A stretch of 64,000 nucleotides of DNA, taken from contig MNCI01016482.1 of the NCBI GenBank assembly GCA_015680685.1, positions 77,585 through 141,584 of the forward strand, in the 5' to 3' direction. Below are positions 1-11,880 of the stretch, in pieces. The DNA is from Gnetum montanum (Eukaryota; Streptophyta; Gnetopsida; Gnetales; Gnetaceae). Each line of letters begins with the position of its first letter. Within the stretch, counting starts at the first letter, position 1. The notes under the pieces were generated by a model, which did no database searches, was not told the origin of the DNA, and was given only the letters and a program-made list of their open reading frames with translations. The translations under genes and the position numbers were made by a program.

Positions 1-503
1 AGCCATACCACAACCTAGCCAATGGACTTACACCGAAGCAAGGTATTAATTACTTAATGATTCAATTACCCTTGCTAATATATGATTGTGTTGTGTGTGT
101 AGATGACGATCATGCAAACAACCGATTGGATCTGGCGTTGAAGCAAACACTTGGAATGGAGTAGCGCTGAAGCAGCTATGCAAGGAGCAAGATCGATGGC
201 GTGCTTATGGATGGACAACGAAAAGCGCAATCTTGGCGTTGGAAGCAGCAACACTTCTTTCTATCTCTCTCTTTCTCTCAAGCTACCAACAAAGGCCTGA
301 TGTCATTGTAATAAGGTATTCACCTTTGTTGTCATGAACACCAGTTTTGTCAAGTCTTGTAATAATGATCCATTCACATGTCATCCCATTAGTTCCATTC
401 CCCTCAATAATTCCATACCTTCCCAATATTATTGTAAGGAACTCAAGGACAAGTTTTCATTCAGTCATGGGGGTATGATGAGACGTAATATGCACAAGCA
501 ACA

Positions 504-522
504 ATATCGTGCCCTACGATAT
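504..522. repeat. Inverted repeat in LTR A (7-bp arms)
   Basis: ATATCGT, five bases, then ACGATAT: a perfect inverted repeat about 55-70 bp upstream of the LTR TATA box. It shares the ATATCG core with the inverted repeat at 539-556. Confidence 0.7.
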
Positions 523-538
523 CGCGTCGTCCCCTGCA

Positions 539-556
539 ATATCGCATACGCGATAT
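539..556. repeat. Inverted repeat in LTR A (7-bp arms)
   Basis: ATATCGC, four bases, then GCGATAT: a perfect inverted repeat that ends 20 bp before the TATA box. With the repeat at 504-522 it makes a pair of ATATCG-cored palindromes in the U3 region. Confidence 0.7.
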
Positions 557-575
557 GGCAGTCCGCCGTAAAATC

Positions 576-583
576 TATAAATA
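576..583 (+). promoter_or_regulatory. TATA box of LTR A
   Basis: TATAAATA in the expected plant LTR context. An AATAAA polyadenylation signal follows at 751-756, so R would lie between them. The same TATA to AATAAA layout is present in LTR F (56995 and 57172). Confidence 0.6.
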
Positions 584-1414
584 AGAGGCGGCACTCCCCT
601 CATTTGGAAGAATAGGCTAGAAGTAGCAAAGCTCTGGCAGATTGATCACCCCAGAGATAGAATATTTTCCATGTGCCCACAGTAGGAGTCCCCCAAGTGA
701 ATGGTTCTTTATTCGAGCAGCTTTGTACCTGAACGCAAGTTGTGTACGACAATAAAGACGAGCTTTGTGGATAAACCTTGCAGTACATGGATAGGTTTTA
801 TTTCATGTTATTTCTTACTTGTTGTTAGCGCGGCATGAGTATGACTTGGTTATGAGCATTGATGAATGTGTACAGCTAACCAAGGAATCGGCTACTCATT
901 GCGATTAGATCCTCTCACCCTTATCTCCTAGAATGTGGGACAAGTACGACTTGATTACGAGCATCTACGGATGTGCAAGGAATCGACTACTCGTCACACT
1001 TAGGCTAGTTAGGTGCCTCAGTACTACCACTTCGAGCACGTGCGTTACGTGTGGTGATCCCAGTAATGATTAGCATTTGGTAGCCACAGTTGCACAGTTC
1101 AAGGCGTGTACGGTAAGTGGTAATGGATGCTGACGCTAGTTAATTTAGACTTAGGACATTAGTTAGAGTAGTTAGTTCTCTCAACCCTTCACCCCTTAGC
1201 ATAGGAGATAAACTAGAAAAGACCAAAAAATCATATACATCGGACTTACTTAACCATACACCGTGACAACAACAAGTAAGTCTGGAAAGACAACGAATGA
1301 TTAACCCCAAGTGTTCCATGGGCGTTTAGGCATTTAGTTTATGGAGTTCGACCGGATCGTGCATGCTACGCTCATTTCGTATGGTTGAGTGTAGGGGTAC
1401 CTCACCACTCATCA

Positions 1415-3304
1415 ACCCAAATACTCACTTCACTACAAAAACTATCCAATGAAGTGGTTGAGCTAAAGAGAAACAATAACAAAAGCCCTATACAACCAGA
1501 AAAACTAAGTGCATCAATCAACGATGATTATTGTCGTCTTCATAATACGAGGCAACATTCCGAAAAGACTTGTCCTCAATTCACAGCATTCTATGGTGAC
1601 AATACCCAAGGGCAAAAAAATGGGAAAACCCCTATCATGGTTCTTGATGTACCTCATGGGACAGAAAATGAAGAGGTTTCCTCATTAGAACAAGTTATGG
1701 TAGGCGACCCTAACCCACACAACACTCGCTACCACAAAATTAGTGACATTATGAATGCTACACAACAACAAACTAGGAACAATTCCTATACACCTCCAAA
1801 CAGAAGAGTTCCTAGTCAAAACAATGCAAACAATCAATCCGAGTCATCCCAAGTAATTGGCCCACAATGAACAAACCCTCCATCTGTACTTAGAAGAGTT
1901 CCATCTCAACAAGAAGCCGAAGATGAACATAAGAATTATGATTTGGTTGAGGACTTAAAAAGAGTTAAAGCCAACATTTCGATGTATGACCTCCTACACT
2001 TTAACGAAATATAAGAAGTGATTCAGGATATGGTTCATATACCTATAGCCCAAAGAGAAAAATCCCCAATTCATGAAAGGCAAGTTCACTTTGTAGAAAG
2101 TCCTAACACATTATCAATACAAAACGTGGATAATTCCATGTCTAGCAAAAAGGACCATTTCCCTTTCCTAACCACTTTGATTATTTTAGGAAAGAATGTC
2201 CATAACTGCTTAATGGATTCTGGTGCAACTATTAGTGTTATGCCTCTTGACATTTGTAACACCTTAGGAGCACAAATGATACCACAAACTAAAAGTGTGA
2301 TTCAACTCGATGGATCTAACGTACCTATGGTAGGGTTATTAAAAGGAGTAAAGGTACAACTTAAGCAATACCCTACATTTACATGTTATACGGATATCCT
2401 AGTAGTTGACATGAAACCCACATATGGTGTGCTCTTATCTAGGACTTTTGGAGCTAAGTTTGGGGGCTTCTTTAGGTTATATTTCTCAAAATTATTGATC
2501 CCTATCAAAGGAAAATATGAATACATGACTATACCCCAAGAACCCTTCTACAAACAAGTAGTAACAACCTTGGATCAACAAAATCAATCTTTGGAAGATC
2601 GAAATGCTAATCTTTATGTTGCGGTCATTGAGGTTGAGTGTAGTGAACATTTTGAAAATGACTATGTGAGTGGAACTACAAAAAGTCCTATCTCTTATGC
2701 AGATCCCATCAAATCCTATCAAATTTCTAGAGAAGGTGAAGAAAGCTATGGAGACACCTTGCCTTATCAACAACACGATGGATTTTGCCTAAGTGATCCA
2801 CCACCTTTAGGGGAATACAAAGATATAATTAAGACCTTACCTCTTAAAACATTTGAAGGTGTGCTAAATTTTAACAACACATCCATTGAACATTCTCCTA
2901 GAGAAGCTATATCTGATGACCCACTAAAACCTAGAGCTATCATTGAAACTTATATTAAAGAAAAACTTTATAGAAAATGATCAAGCAAGATAAGTCTAGG
3001 TCTTGATTTTCATAATTTTAAGCATCAACAAATTGTCAAGAGATGGTTCGATAAAAAATATATAGCTAAAAATTTTCAAGTAGGTGATCTAGTCCTTAAG
3101 AGGGATAGAGCGTCTGGTCAAACTGGCCCTCAAACTAAGTTTTCACCTATGTGGTCAGGTCCATTCCAAATTGTAGACATCACTGCCCCAAATGTGTTTA
3201 AGATTGCTGATTTGCAAGGATATAAGTTGAATAGGAATTTTAATGCATTTCATTTGAAACATTTCTACTCAGGTACCCCACGTGGGCATCTAGTAGATTC
3301 TTAG
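1415..3304 (+). pseudogene. Element B gag-protease-integrase-tail polyprotein, RT and RNase H missing
   Basis: One reading frame runs through the whole stretch, broken by stops at 1868-1870, 2012-2014 and 2978-2980. In order it holds a zinc-knuckle-like Cys-X2-His-X4-His-X4-Cys motif (near 1529-1570), a retropepsin with the active-site run MDSGATISVMP (near 2213-2245), a hydrophilic linker, and an integrase C-terminal tail (about 3040-3304, with GDLVLKR and WSGPF motifs) ending at a TAG. Reverse transcriptase, both RNase H regions and the integrase core are absent, yet the frame is kept across the deletion. A Ty3/gypsy polyprotein normally needs about 1,400 or more residues; this is about 630. 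The N-terminal codons of the apparent ORF starting at 1385 belong to LTR A and are accidental. Confidence 0.65.
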
Positions 3305-4580
3305 TTGCATGTTTTCTTCCCCTTTTTCTTTGCATTTCATATATATATTGTTGTGTTTCCATATTTTTCTTGCATTTTCATCATTTCTTTCTTAGCATAT
3401 TGTTTTGATTATTGTGTTCTTCATATGATTTTAATAATCATTTATCATTTGAGATACTAGATATTTGGTCATCTTAACACCATTGGAAAATAATGTAGGT
3501 ATAATATAACTTACTATTACTATAATATAATGCTATAAAATCCACTTTATATTTCAAAAATACTATAACTCTTTCCAATTGATTCCAAGGTTTCAGTTTA
3601 TTTGTTATGTTAGATTATGGAGCATTGGATTTATACAAACTTATCATGTTATCATCATGATCATATGAGTGTAGGATATGTGATGTTGGAGAGTGGTTAG
3701 TCATAATTACTAGGTGACCTTGGAAAATTATATCTTTTCCTCTCATAAGCCCAAGCCCTCAGGTATGATGATCCATGGCTATCTTGTGAACAACGGGGTG
3801 AAGTGTGTTCATTTCTAATTGAGAACCCTTAGCCACCCAGGAGACCTACTATGATGCCACCAATCAAAGGCACATACACGAGGGTTGAACTGCACCATGG
3901 GTAAAGTTTCCAAAAGGATCATGCTCTTTGGCAGTGTAGCTAATCGGCCAGACTCGTGTTGGAATTCCTACCCCAAGAATGAAGTACACCATGAGCAAAG
4001 TTTCCTTAAAAAGAAAAACAAAACAAAAAATGAGGACCATGTTCGTTGGCAGTGTAATAAGTTCTTGAGTGTGATGGGGTCTAGCAGCAATCATCACCCT
4101 AACCTCTGTTTCCTCTTTTTAAATTTAAGTTTTTCAAAAAAAGAAAAAAAACAAGGAAAAATCTGAAAGTTGTGGCTTACTATGATCTAACATGAGTTTT
4201 AGCTCATCCTCCTCATTAAGTTTTGTATAAGTCACTTGCTCAAAATAGTCTGCATACTTTTACTGTTACCTTCTGAGAATATTGAGAATGAGAGCTTAAG
4301 TATATATCTACATATATATCTATGTAATTACACATATATATCTATAAATCTTAGTTAAAATAATAATAAATTATATTTTAGATTTTAATGGTTGTTTGGA
4401 TGGCCTATGTCGGTGTCTCTTTCGATGATTTGGTTATTTTGATCATGTTTAGAACATTATAATTTACTTTCAAGTTTGCATTTCTTGTTTCATGTTGTTT
4501 TTGTTTTCCCATCTGTTGCATTTTCATTCAGAATTTTCTAGTTCTTGCACTTTCATGCAATCTGTCATTTGGGGGCTCAG
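3305..4580 (+). other. Element B 3' spacer with a local duplication
   Basis: This is AT-rich non-coding spacer between the integrase tail and the 3' LTR. A diverged duplication lies at 3893-3943 and 3987-4062: both copies contain a CACCATG...AAAGTTTCC segment followed by TTGGCAGTGTA. The short ORFs here overlap on both strands and show no domain. TA-rich stretches occur around 4290-4380. Confidence 0.5.
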
Positions 4581-5623
4581 TGTTGAGGCCAACCTCACCC
4601 ATGCTAGGCATAGGGCCTTGTTTGAACAAGTTTAATATCACAAAAAATCAGAAGTCGTACAGTATTGACATGTCAAGCCTTCATGGTCTTAATTAAATGT
4701 ACTTTCATAGGCTTGAATAACCCATAAATTGTAAAATGCAATGTACCTGGTCAAAGAATGCAACTATCCAACACACATCTAACTCATGCCAACTATCCAT
4801 GGGAAACATGTCACTAGATCTGCTTTCCTCTCATCTCACAGCCGTTGATTCCATTCTTGAATTTCATGCCCAAGCCCGGTCCAACCCTATAAATACCCTA
4901 TCAATTCATATAAACGAGGGGGGAGCCAGAGTCTGTAGCAACCATTTTCTGTTCTGCTAGCAGGCAACACCGACAGTGGAGGCATTTTCGGCAGTCTTCT
5001 CTCTTCTACCGGCAAGTGGCAGAACACGGCAGGAGCGTGAAACGCGCGGTGAACATCAACAGCAGTTGCAGGTAGATTGCAGATGACAATGTGCTTGCCC
5101 TGCAGTAGCAATTGTTGAATGACGATTTTCTATTTTCTCAGATAGAAATAGACACGTTTTCTTTTCTCTTCTTTTTCTTTTTTGCCCACGTGGCAGAGAC
5201 CAACGCCCTCTTTCTTCCTATAAACAGAAACTTGGCAGAGATAGGTTGTATGCACATCATTTTGTTCTTTATTTATTTGCTTTCAAACAATAGGACAGAT
5301 TTTTCTCTCTGCCATCTCCAAGCGCAGAAGCAGCCGTAGTGGCAAATAACTTTTACGGTTTTCAATATTATTATTTGCATTTTATTTTAAATTATTGTAC
5401 TCTTTTAAATTGCACAAATTATTTAACTTTTCAATATTCTTATTAAATTTAAAGCTTTTAATATTTTGTTTAAAATATTGTTATTATTGTTTTGTCACAT
5501 ACCCCTTTCCAGCTAAGACTATTCTTGGGTTTCCGTACCCATACAGGAGGCACCCTAAGCGATAGTCTCCTAAAATGAGTTTTCACAGGTGTTGGCGGCG
5601 TGTCCAAAATTTACGCATCAACA
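4581..5623 (+). repeat. 3' LTR of element B (1,043 bp)
   Basis: It begins TGTTGA right after a polypurine tract and ends TCAACA, giving six-base terminal inverted repeats in the usual TG...CA form. A TATA box (TATAAATA) lies at 4888-4895. Short ORFs inside have no recognisable product. Confidence 0.8.
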
Positions 5624-6334
5624 AGACCTTGATGCATGCTACGTTGGCTATGTTGGGGAGTGTAGCACCAACACTTAGAAAAAGTTTGCTAAGTTTTGAC
5701 ACTTAGAAAAATTCCTTGTTGAACTATTGAAGCCTGAAATTGGTGGTGTTTTAGTAATCAATTAAGCTAGGATGCTAGAATAGATGTTGTTAAGAAGAAC
5801 TTGGTCATATAGGAAAGGGATGTACTCTTTCCCATCCCTATGTATGAGTTGAAACTCCCTTTTGTCCTTGGCTTCAATTCATGGAATTAGCATGCCTACC
5901 TATATTTTAGCATAAACGAAGTTATATCAATCTTCATTTATGGCTGAAAAATTAGGACTCTCCCCTCTAACCCTCAAAGATCACCTACACCCAGTGATGG
6001 TAGGGTCTTTAGGATCATGCACCCTCATGGCTTATTGCCTATAATCTTTGCCAGTGAGGGTGAAGGGCAATTTGGTGGGCTTTTGGAAAGACATGGCTAT
6101 AGCACTAAGAATGGCTTAAAAATAGGCCATAAATGGTAAAATAGGAGTAAATTCCAGTGAATGGAATTCAAAAAATCTTAAAGAAAATAAAAATTAAAAA
6201 AAAATGTTCTTACTATAATCAGTAAGTAGGGGATAAGGAGGGTTTACACCTTTACTAGAAATGGAATATTGGAAACATTAGTTTCAAACTTTACCCAAGT
6301 TAACCTTACAACTACCATGGCAAGGGAAAACGAA

Positions 6335-7145
6335 TGAGGGTGAGATAGTGGAAATCTCACACCTTCTTATTTTAATGTTGGAAAGAGGGAGGGAAATTTT
6401 GAAGACCAAAATGGAAACTTGGCAATTTCCAAAGATGGTTTTGACAAGCTACCAACTTTTACCACAAAAGAGGGAAAAGTATGCTTGGATGGTATGGAAA
6501 CCAACATTAGTTTAGTGGCAAAAATGTTGTAATAAAAATTAAATGGTTATTAAGGCTTTCACACTAGGTTTGCTCTAGAAATTCATAGCAAATGTTGTGA
6601 CATTTCAACATCCAAAGTGCCTGCAACTTCCACGCTAAGGTTTCTACTATATGGGGGTAAAGGTACCATTTGATTCCATGGGAGTTTTTCCTTCAAAACT
6701 AGAAAATTACTTTTAACTTACAACAAAACAAGGTCTAGTAATTAAAGTAACAAACCTCACTAATGCTAGCCTCCCAACTACTTCCATGCTAGGTATGAAA
6801 AAGGGAGAAAAGAAGGGTGGGTGAGATGATGGGAATCTCACACCTCCTATCTTAATGTTAATGAGGAGAAGGCTAAAAACCAAAGTGAAAATTTTGTGTT
6901 TGTTTACTAAAACTAGTTTTATCCAACAACCAATTTTCTTAGCTTGGAAAAGTAGGGGGAAAAGCCAACTCATGGAAGAGTTGAACCACCCACTTTTAGA
7001 AACTAGAGAAAAAAAATTTGGCAGTAAAAAGGAAAAAATTATAGGGGGAAAAGATATCAACATTGGCTTTGGGCTATAAAATTCACAAAAAATGCTGTGA
7101 AAAGCCAAAACCCAACCACCTACAACTTCCATGCTACAGTTTTGG
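6335..7145. repeat. Diverged tandem duplication, period about 475 bp
   Basis: Two copies share GGTGAGAT, ATCTCACACC, TTAATGTT, then a run ending in AAAATTCACA/AAATTCATAG and an ACTTCCA(C/T)GCTA segment (6628 and 7123). The copies differ by many substitutions and small indels, so the duplication is old. Confidence 0.55.
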
Positions 7146-8006
7146 TCATAGCGATAAGAAAGACCAACATTGATTCTTCAAAGGTTTTGGCTACAAAAAT
7201 AAAGGAAAAGCTTCCAAATAGCAACAAAAAGAATAGATCTATTCACAAAATTTAGGCAAAGGACCTTCTTCTGGCACCAAGAATAACTATTATGACTAAA
7301 AACCTCGATTGCTAGAAAAACTAAGGCTCCTTGGTGTAGCAATTCCCCAACCCTAAATCCCCAAGGCCTAGATGAGAAAAATGGAATTCAAGATGCCCTT
7401 GGCTAGTCTGGAAAATGAACTAGGAACTTATGAAATGCAAAACATGGCAATACAAATAGATCTAAATAATGCACAAAAAAATTTATTTTTGAACACAAAA
7501 CTCAAAACTTAAAACTTTATTAAGAAAAAATCAAGAATAAGCTAGAGAAATGTGTATAAATGGTTCCTAGATGAGCAAAAAATGGGTTTACTTATGCAAG
7601 AGTTTAAAGCTCGTTGAAGCCAATGTGATCTACTCCATGATCCAAGTGCTAAGCCACTCTTGATGCTATCGAATCTTCCTTCACTACTACAACCTCAAAT
7701 TTGCAAGTTGGGTCACCGTTGGGGGGATAAAAAATGTGAGAAATTTGGATGCTAATTTGCTCCATGCTAGGGTTTGAAAATCCCAAAGGTGTAGTGTTGA
7801 CATCCAAAATCCACAAATCTCAAGGCTACAATGCTTCCACACTAGGGTTCAAGAGAATGCAAGTATGGGAACTTGAAAGAGCTCTTAAGTACCTGAGAAT
7901 GCTCTGAGTGTAGAATTATGAACAATATTATGTGTATGCTAAAAAAATTTTGATAATGCTTAACTTGCTCAAAATTTCAGAACTCGTAAATAGGGTTTGA
8001 GGTTGG

Positions 8007-8014
8007 CTTTTATA
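8007..8014 (-). promoter_or_regulatory. Candidate minus-strand TATA box
   Basis: TATAAAAG on the minus strand, followed downstream by about 100 bases that look like an untranslated leader. It would drive transcription leftwards through the duplicated region. No gene is recognised downstream. Confidence 0.35.
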
Positions 8015-8467
8015 GGTAATTTGGGCCATGAATGGGGCTGGAAAATAGCTATGATTTGGCTATAAAAATGGCTGCAAATTAGTTGTAAATTAGTTGAAAA
8101 TTGGCTACAAATTGGCTACCAAATTTAGGTGAGATAGGTGCCCAAATTTGGGGGGATACTGTACATAGTAAGTACTTTCCCCCATGGTCATTCTGTTTAC
8201 TATAAATAGTAACCAGGACACACCTTCCATGCTAAAGATGAATCTTCTACACTAAGCTATCCACCATTCTTGCTGAAGTGGTTGGTCAATGCTAAAGTCC
8301 ATGAAGTAATGAATTTTTGCTTTTGTGGCTTTCATGCTAGGGATGCAATTTTCCATGTTGTGGATGAAGATTCCACACTGGGGATGAAGATTCCATTCTA
8401 GGCAAAAACTTCCACACTAAAGGGAAAGGTTTCCAGGTTGTGCATGTGGTCTTCACATTGAAAGGGA

Positions 8468-10383
8468 AAAGTTTTCAAAACCATTGGTCGAATTAACGAA
8501 AAAGGACGTACCCTTTGAATGGACCAAGGAATGTGAGATAGCTTTCCAAACCTTGAAATAGAAGCTCATAGAAACACCCATTCTACAAGCTCCTAATTGG
8601 TTCAAACCATTCCATATAATGACCAAAGCATCCAACTTTGCTTTAGGAGCTGTACTTACCCAGTTAGATGACCAGAAATGCCCCTAATACATCCACCATG
8701 TAAGTCGAAGTATTATTGGTGCATAACTCAACTACACCACAATAGAAAAAGAGTTAATGGTTGTGGTGTTTGCACTAAAAAAATTTAGGCACTATGTATT
8801 GGACTATAAGATATTTGTACATTTGTACATATGGATCATAGTGCAATATGGTTCCTAATGAATAAACCAATGGTGAGCCCTCGCATCATATGATGGCTCA
8901 TGATCTTACAAGAGTTCGATCTTACGATGATCAATTGTAAAGGCACCGAGAATGTTGTTGCTGATCATTTATCTCAGTTTTGATGGGACAACAAAGAGAA
9001 TGAATATCTAATTTCTGATCATTTCCCTGATGAACTCCTCTTTGCAAGTGTGGTAAACAATCACTTACCCACCGATACAAATTGGTATAGTAGCATTCTC
9101 ACTTATCTACTTACACAAGAAATACCACAAGTGTTAGACATTAAAAAGAAACAATAGCTTCTTCACCGAGCCAAATATTTCATGGAAATTAATGGATACC
9201 TTTACAAGGTATGTTCCGATGGCTTGATCTGATGGTGTGCTTTCGATGTAGATCAACTACAAGTTCTCCAAGATGCTCATGAGGGCCCTTGTGGGGGTTA
9301 TTACGTTGGGAGACAAATAGCCATAAAAATCTTGCTTGCAGGATATTATTGGCCTACGTTATTCTAGGATGCTCATCATTTTGTCCAATCTTGTGAGCGC
9401 TACCCAATGTGATGGAGGAATGACTGCTAGAATGGAGGATCCACAATAATGGATTCAACCCTTAGAACCCTTCGACATATGGGGTATTGATTTTATGGGG
9501 CCTATCACACCAATGTCCAATGGAAAAGCCTACATTGTTGTTGCTATTGACTATTTTACAAAATGGGCAGAAGCAGCTGCTATTATGGACTATACATCAT
9601 CTATTGCTGCATGATTTTGTCAACAACAAATCGTAAATAGGTTTGGCATGCCTTGTGCATTTATTTCTAACAATGGTACACATTTCACAGGTGTGACTTT
9701 TTGGAAGTTAATGCAACGCTTAGGAGTTGAGCATAAACTGACTACACCATATCACCCTCAAGAAAATGGTCAAGCTGAAGTCACCAATAGGGAGATCACA
9801 AAAATATTAACACAGATGATTAGCAAATATAGGCGAGATTGAAGCACCAAACTGAATGACGCTCTTTGGGCATACCGCTCCACATGGAAACTCCCTATAG
9901 GCTACTCTCCCTATGAGTTAGTGTATAGTAAACTTCAAACACTTCCTATTCAAGCTGAGCTCTGTACCCTATCCACAGCATGTGACCTTAACCTTAATCT
10001 CAATCTAGCACAAAAATAACGATTAATGAACCTTAACTTGCTAGATGAGAACCGATTAGCCACCCTATCATCTAACGAATTACACAAAGCCTTCAACAAG
10101 CAATGTCATGAACTAAAAATTAGAAAAGTTAAATACCAACCATGGGATTAGGTTCCCTATTGGAATCCCACACATGTCCCAAAATGCACTAAATTTCAAA
10201 CGCTATGGGAAGGACCTTATATTATTCATGAAACTTTTCCTTCAGGGGCCATGATGATCTATAAACCTAAAAGCCTAAATAAGAAATTATTAGTCAACAT
10301 CTATCAAACCAAACCCTTCCATGAACTAGTACCAATACTACCTCGATTGATGGAGAGCCATGCTCATTATTTCAGATCACCTC
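8468..10383 (+). pseudogene. Element C pol remnant: RNase H and integrase
   Basis: The translation shows RT-connection/RNase H motifs (FEWTKECE, FALGAVLTQ, TTIEKELMVVVFAL) and then an integrase with GYYWP, an IDFMGPI segment with the first catalytic Asp, an SNNGTHF segment with the second (read as Asn here), and GQAEVTNREITKIL carrying the Glu. It continues through the WAYRSTWKLPIGYSPYELV stretch to an integrase tail with EGPYII. Many in-frame stops and some shifts break it; the longest clean pieces are 9648-9842 and 10251-10523. It is a dead copy. No chromodomain is seen after the tail. Confidence 0.7.
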
Positions 10384-11880
10384 CTTCCAACTTAATTGTG
10401 GGGGAGATGGCCACCAATGCTAACCATTTCGAGCCCTTAGTTCCTTTGCCTTCTTTGTTTTACATATTTTTGTTTTACACATTTTTTCGTATTTATTTAT
10501 TTTTTATTTTACACCATCATTAACATTTTTACTATTTCTTTGTTTGATTTATTCTTACTCATCACATAATAAGTGCTCACAATGGTGGGTTGTATTATAA
10601 TAAGTGTTGATTGCTAATGTTTGGTTTTTACTTTTGACTTTCAATGTTGATGCTAAGATATGGTTTCTTTTGATAAAATAGGCAATGAGTCCACGTCACC
10701 CAATTATCCATGCAACTCTATGGTCTCCCTTGTTTTGGAAATGTACTGTCCCTTTTCTAAGTAAACTTATTAATGAATTGGTGTCTTAGTACTCTTCGAA
10801 CCAAGGAAGGATTTAAATGGATGGAAAAGGGTGTGACCTCAAGGGGATTCAATGCATTTGTGCTAGTTATTCTCTTAGGCACTTAGATGTTTTTCATAAA
10901 GTTTTCTACCATTCTACTATTAACTAATATCAAGAAGTTAATTAAATCAAATAAGTCTTTGCATGGTGTGGTTCTCACAAAAAAAACTAGTGAGAATTCA
11001 AAGCACACCTCTTAAACATAATAAAGAAACATGGGCTACAAGCACTGGTTATGGCAGTGGAAAGACATGTTACCCATGCCTGAAGGTTCCTGCTAACTAA
11101 GGCCCTTTCTCGCTTCCTAATCTTCTATTCTTTTCTTGTTGGAATGGTAGTTTCTTTGTAGAAGCATTCTTGCTGCTTCAGGAGGATGGATTGGTCAAGT
11201 GTGTTGATGCGAGGTCGTTGGATGTGGTTAGTTTGAATCTGGATTTGGATAGAATTTTATTAAGTCACCTTAACCGCATATTACATAAGGGACTTTATAC
11301 AACCTTAATTTTGGGATTCCATCCCATTCTCTCTTCTCTTTCCATATTTCTTCCCATATTCCACCTCATTACCAGTTTTATGATTTGTGTATATCTTGGT
11401 TGATGCACTGTTATTCTTTGGTAAACTCTTGTGGATAACCATTGTTTCCATATGTCATTCTAAGAGCCTATGAACTCTTTGGTTTGTAGGTTTGTTAGGG
11501 CATTAAGGGCATGAGCCTGCTTTGGGGAGGACCCACTGACATTCCTTTTTGGTGCAATTGTTAAGTTCTTTTCCTTAAACATTTTCTGCAATCAACCATT
11601 TCCCATTTCAACCCATCCATGACATCCAATTTTGTTTTATTGGCTTCATCATTGTTATTTCTCTTATCTTTCTTGTTCTTTAAAGTTCTCCATCTTATTG
11701 CTATCGAAGGTTCGCTCTTAGTTGTGGGGACCTTGTCACAAATTTTTCCATTCCATACTTATCTTACCCCTACACCTTGGGTAGTTATCAATCATAAACC
11801 TCTAACCCAATATCTACCATACCCACAACCTAGTCAATGTGCTTTATATCGAGGCAAGGTATCAACTGCATTACAAAGAA
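10384..11880 (+). other. Element C 3' spacer
   Basis: Non-coding. It opens with a purine-rich TGGGGGAGATGGCCA (about 10399-10413) that is conserved in element F at 63929-63943. The last 70 bases match window positions 1-70. Short ORFs at 11170 and 11619 show no domain. Confidence 0.5.

Larger units (their letters stand above)
1..1414 (+). mobile_element. Element A: 3' spacer and LTR of a Ty3/gypsy retrotransposon
   Basis: The first 70 bases match the distal spacer of element C (around 11811-11880), so the window opens inside the 3' non-coding part of a related element. The rest behaves as an LTR: a TATA box at 576-583, an AATAAA signal at 751-756, and a block from about 600 to 800 plus a block from 1320 to 1414 that align with the LTR of element F (57041-57230 and 57690-57768). 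The LTR ends in CA at 1414. No primer-binding site follows, so this is a 3' or solo LTR, and what follows is another element's gag. The LTR start could not be fixed; it may lie near 300. No gene is seen here. Confidence 0.6.
1415..5623 (+). mobile_element. Element B: internally deleted Ty3/gypsy retrotransposon
   Basis: Element B has a partial gag, a protease and only the last part of integrase, then a 1.3-kb spacer, a polypurine tract (ATTTGGGGGCTCAG, 4567-4580) and a complete 3' LTR. Its 5' part is cut off by LTR A at 1414/1415, which looks like a nested insertion. The 5' LTR is not in the window, so no target-site duplication can be tested. Confidence 0.7.
5624..8457. other. Non-coding, internally duplicated region, possibly minus-strand retroelement
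   Basis: No coding domain was found on either strand. About 6335-6660 and 6811-7140 are diverged tandem copies with a period near 475 bp; both carry the GGTGAGAT...ATCTCACACC...TTAATGTT segment. A short motif like CTTCCATGCTAGGG recurs with variation near 6620, 6770, 7125, 7760, 7845, 8228, 8330 and 8395. A minus-strand TATAAAAG at 8007-8014 sits in a context that reads like an LTR promoter, so a minus-strand LTR or leader is the best guess. Boundaries were not proven. Confidence 0.4.
8468..11880 (+). mobile_element. Element C: 5'-truncated Ty3/gypsy retrotransposon
   Basis: Homology to element F begins abruptly at the end of the reverse transcriptase (8468, matching about 61998 in F) and runs through RNase H and integrase to about 10383. 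A spacer to about 11880 follows, whose last part matches the start of the window. Neither LTR is seen. gag, protease and most of RT are missing. Confidence 0.65.

Noticed and set aside
3864-4166. Pair of overlapping ORFs near 3.9-4.2 kb
   Set aside because: They fall in element B spacer with a local duplication and A-runs; no domain.
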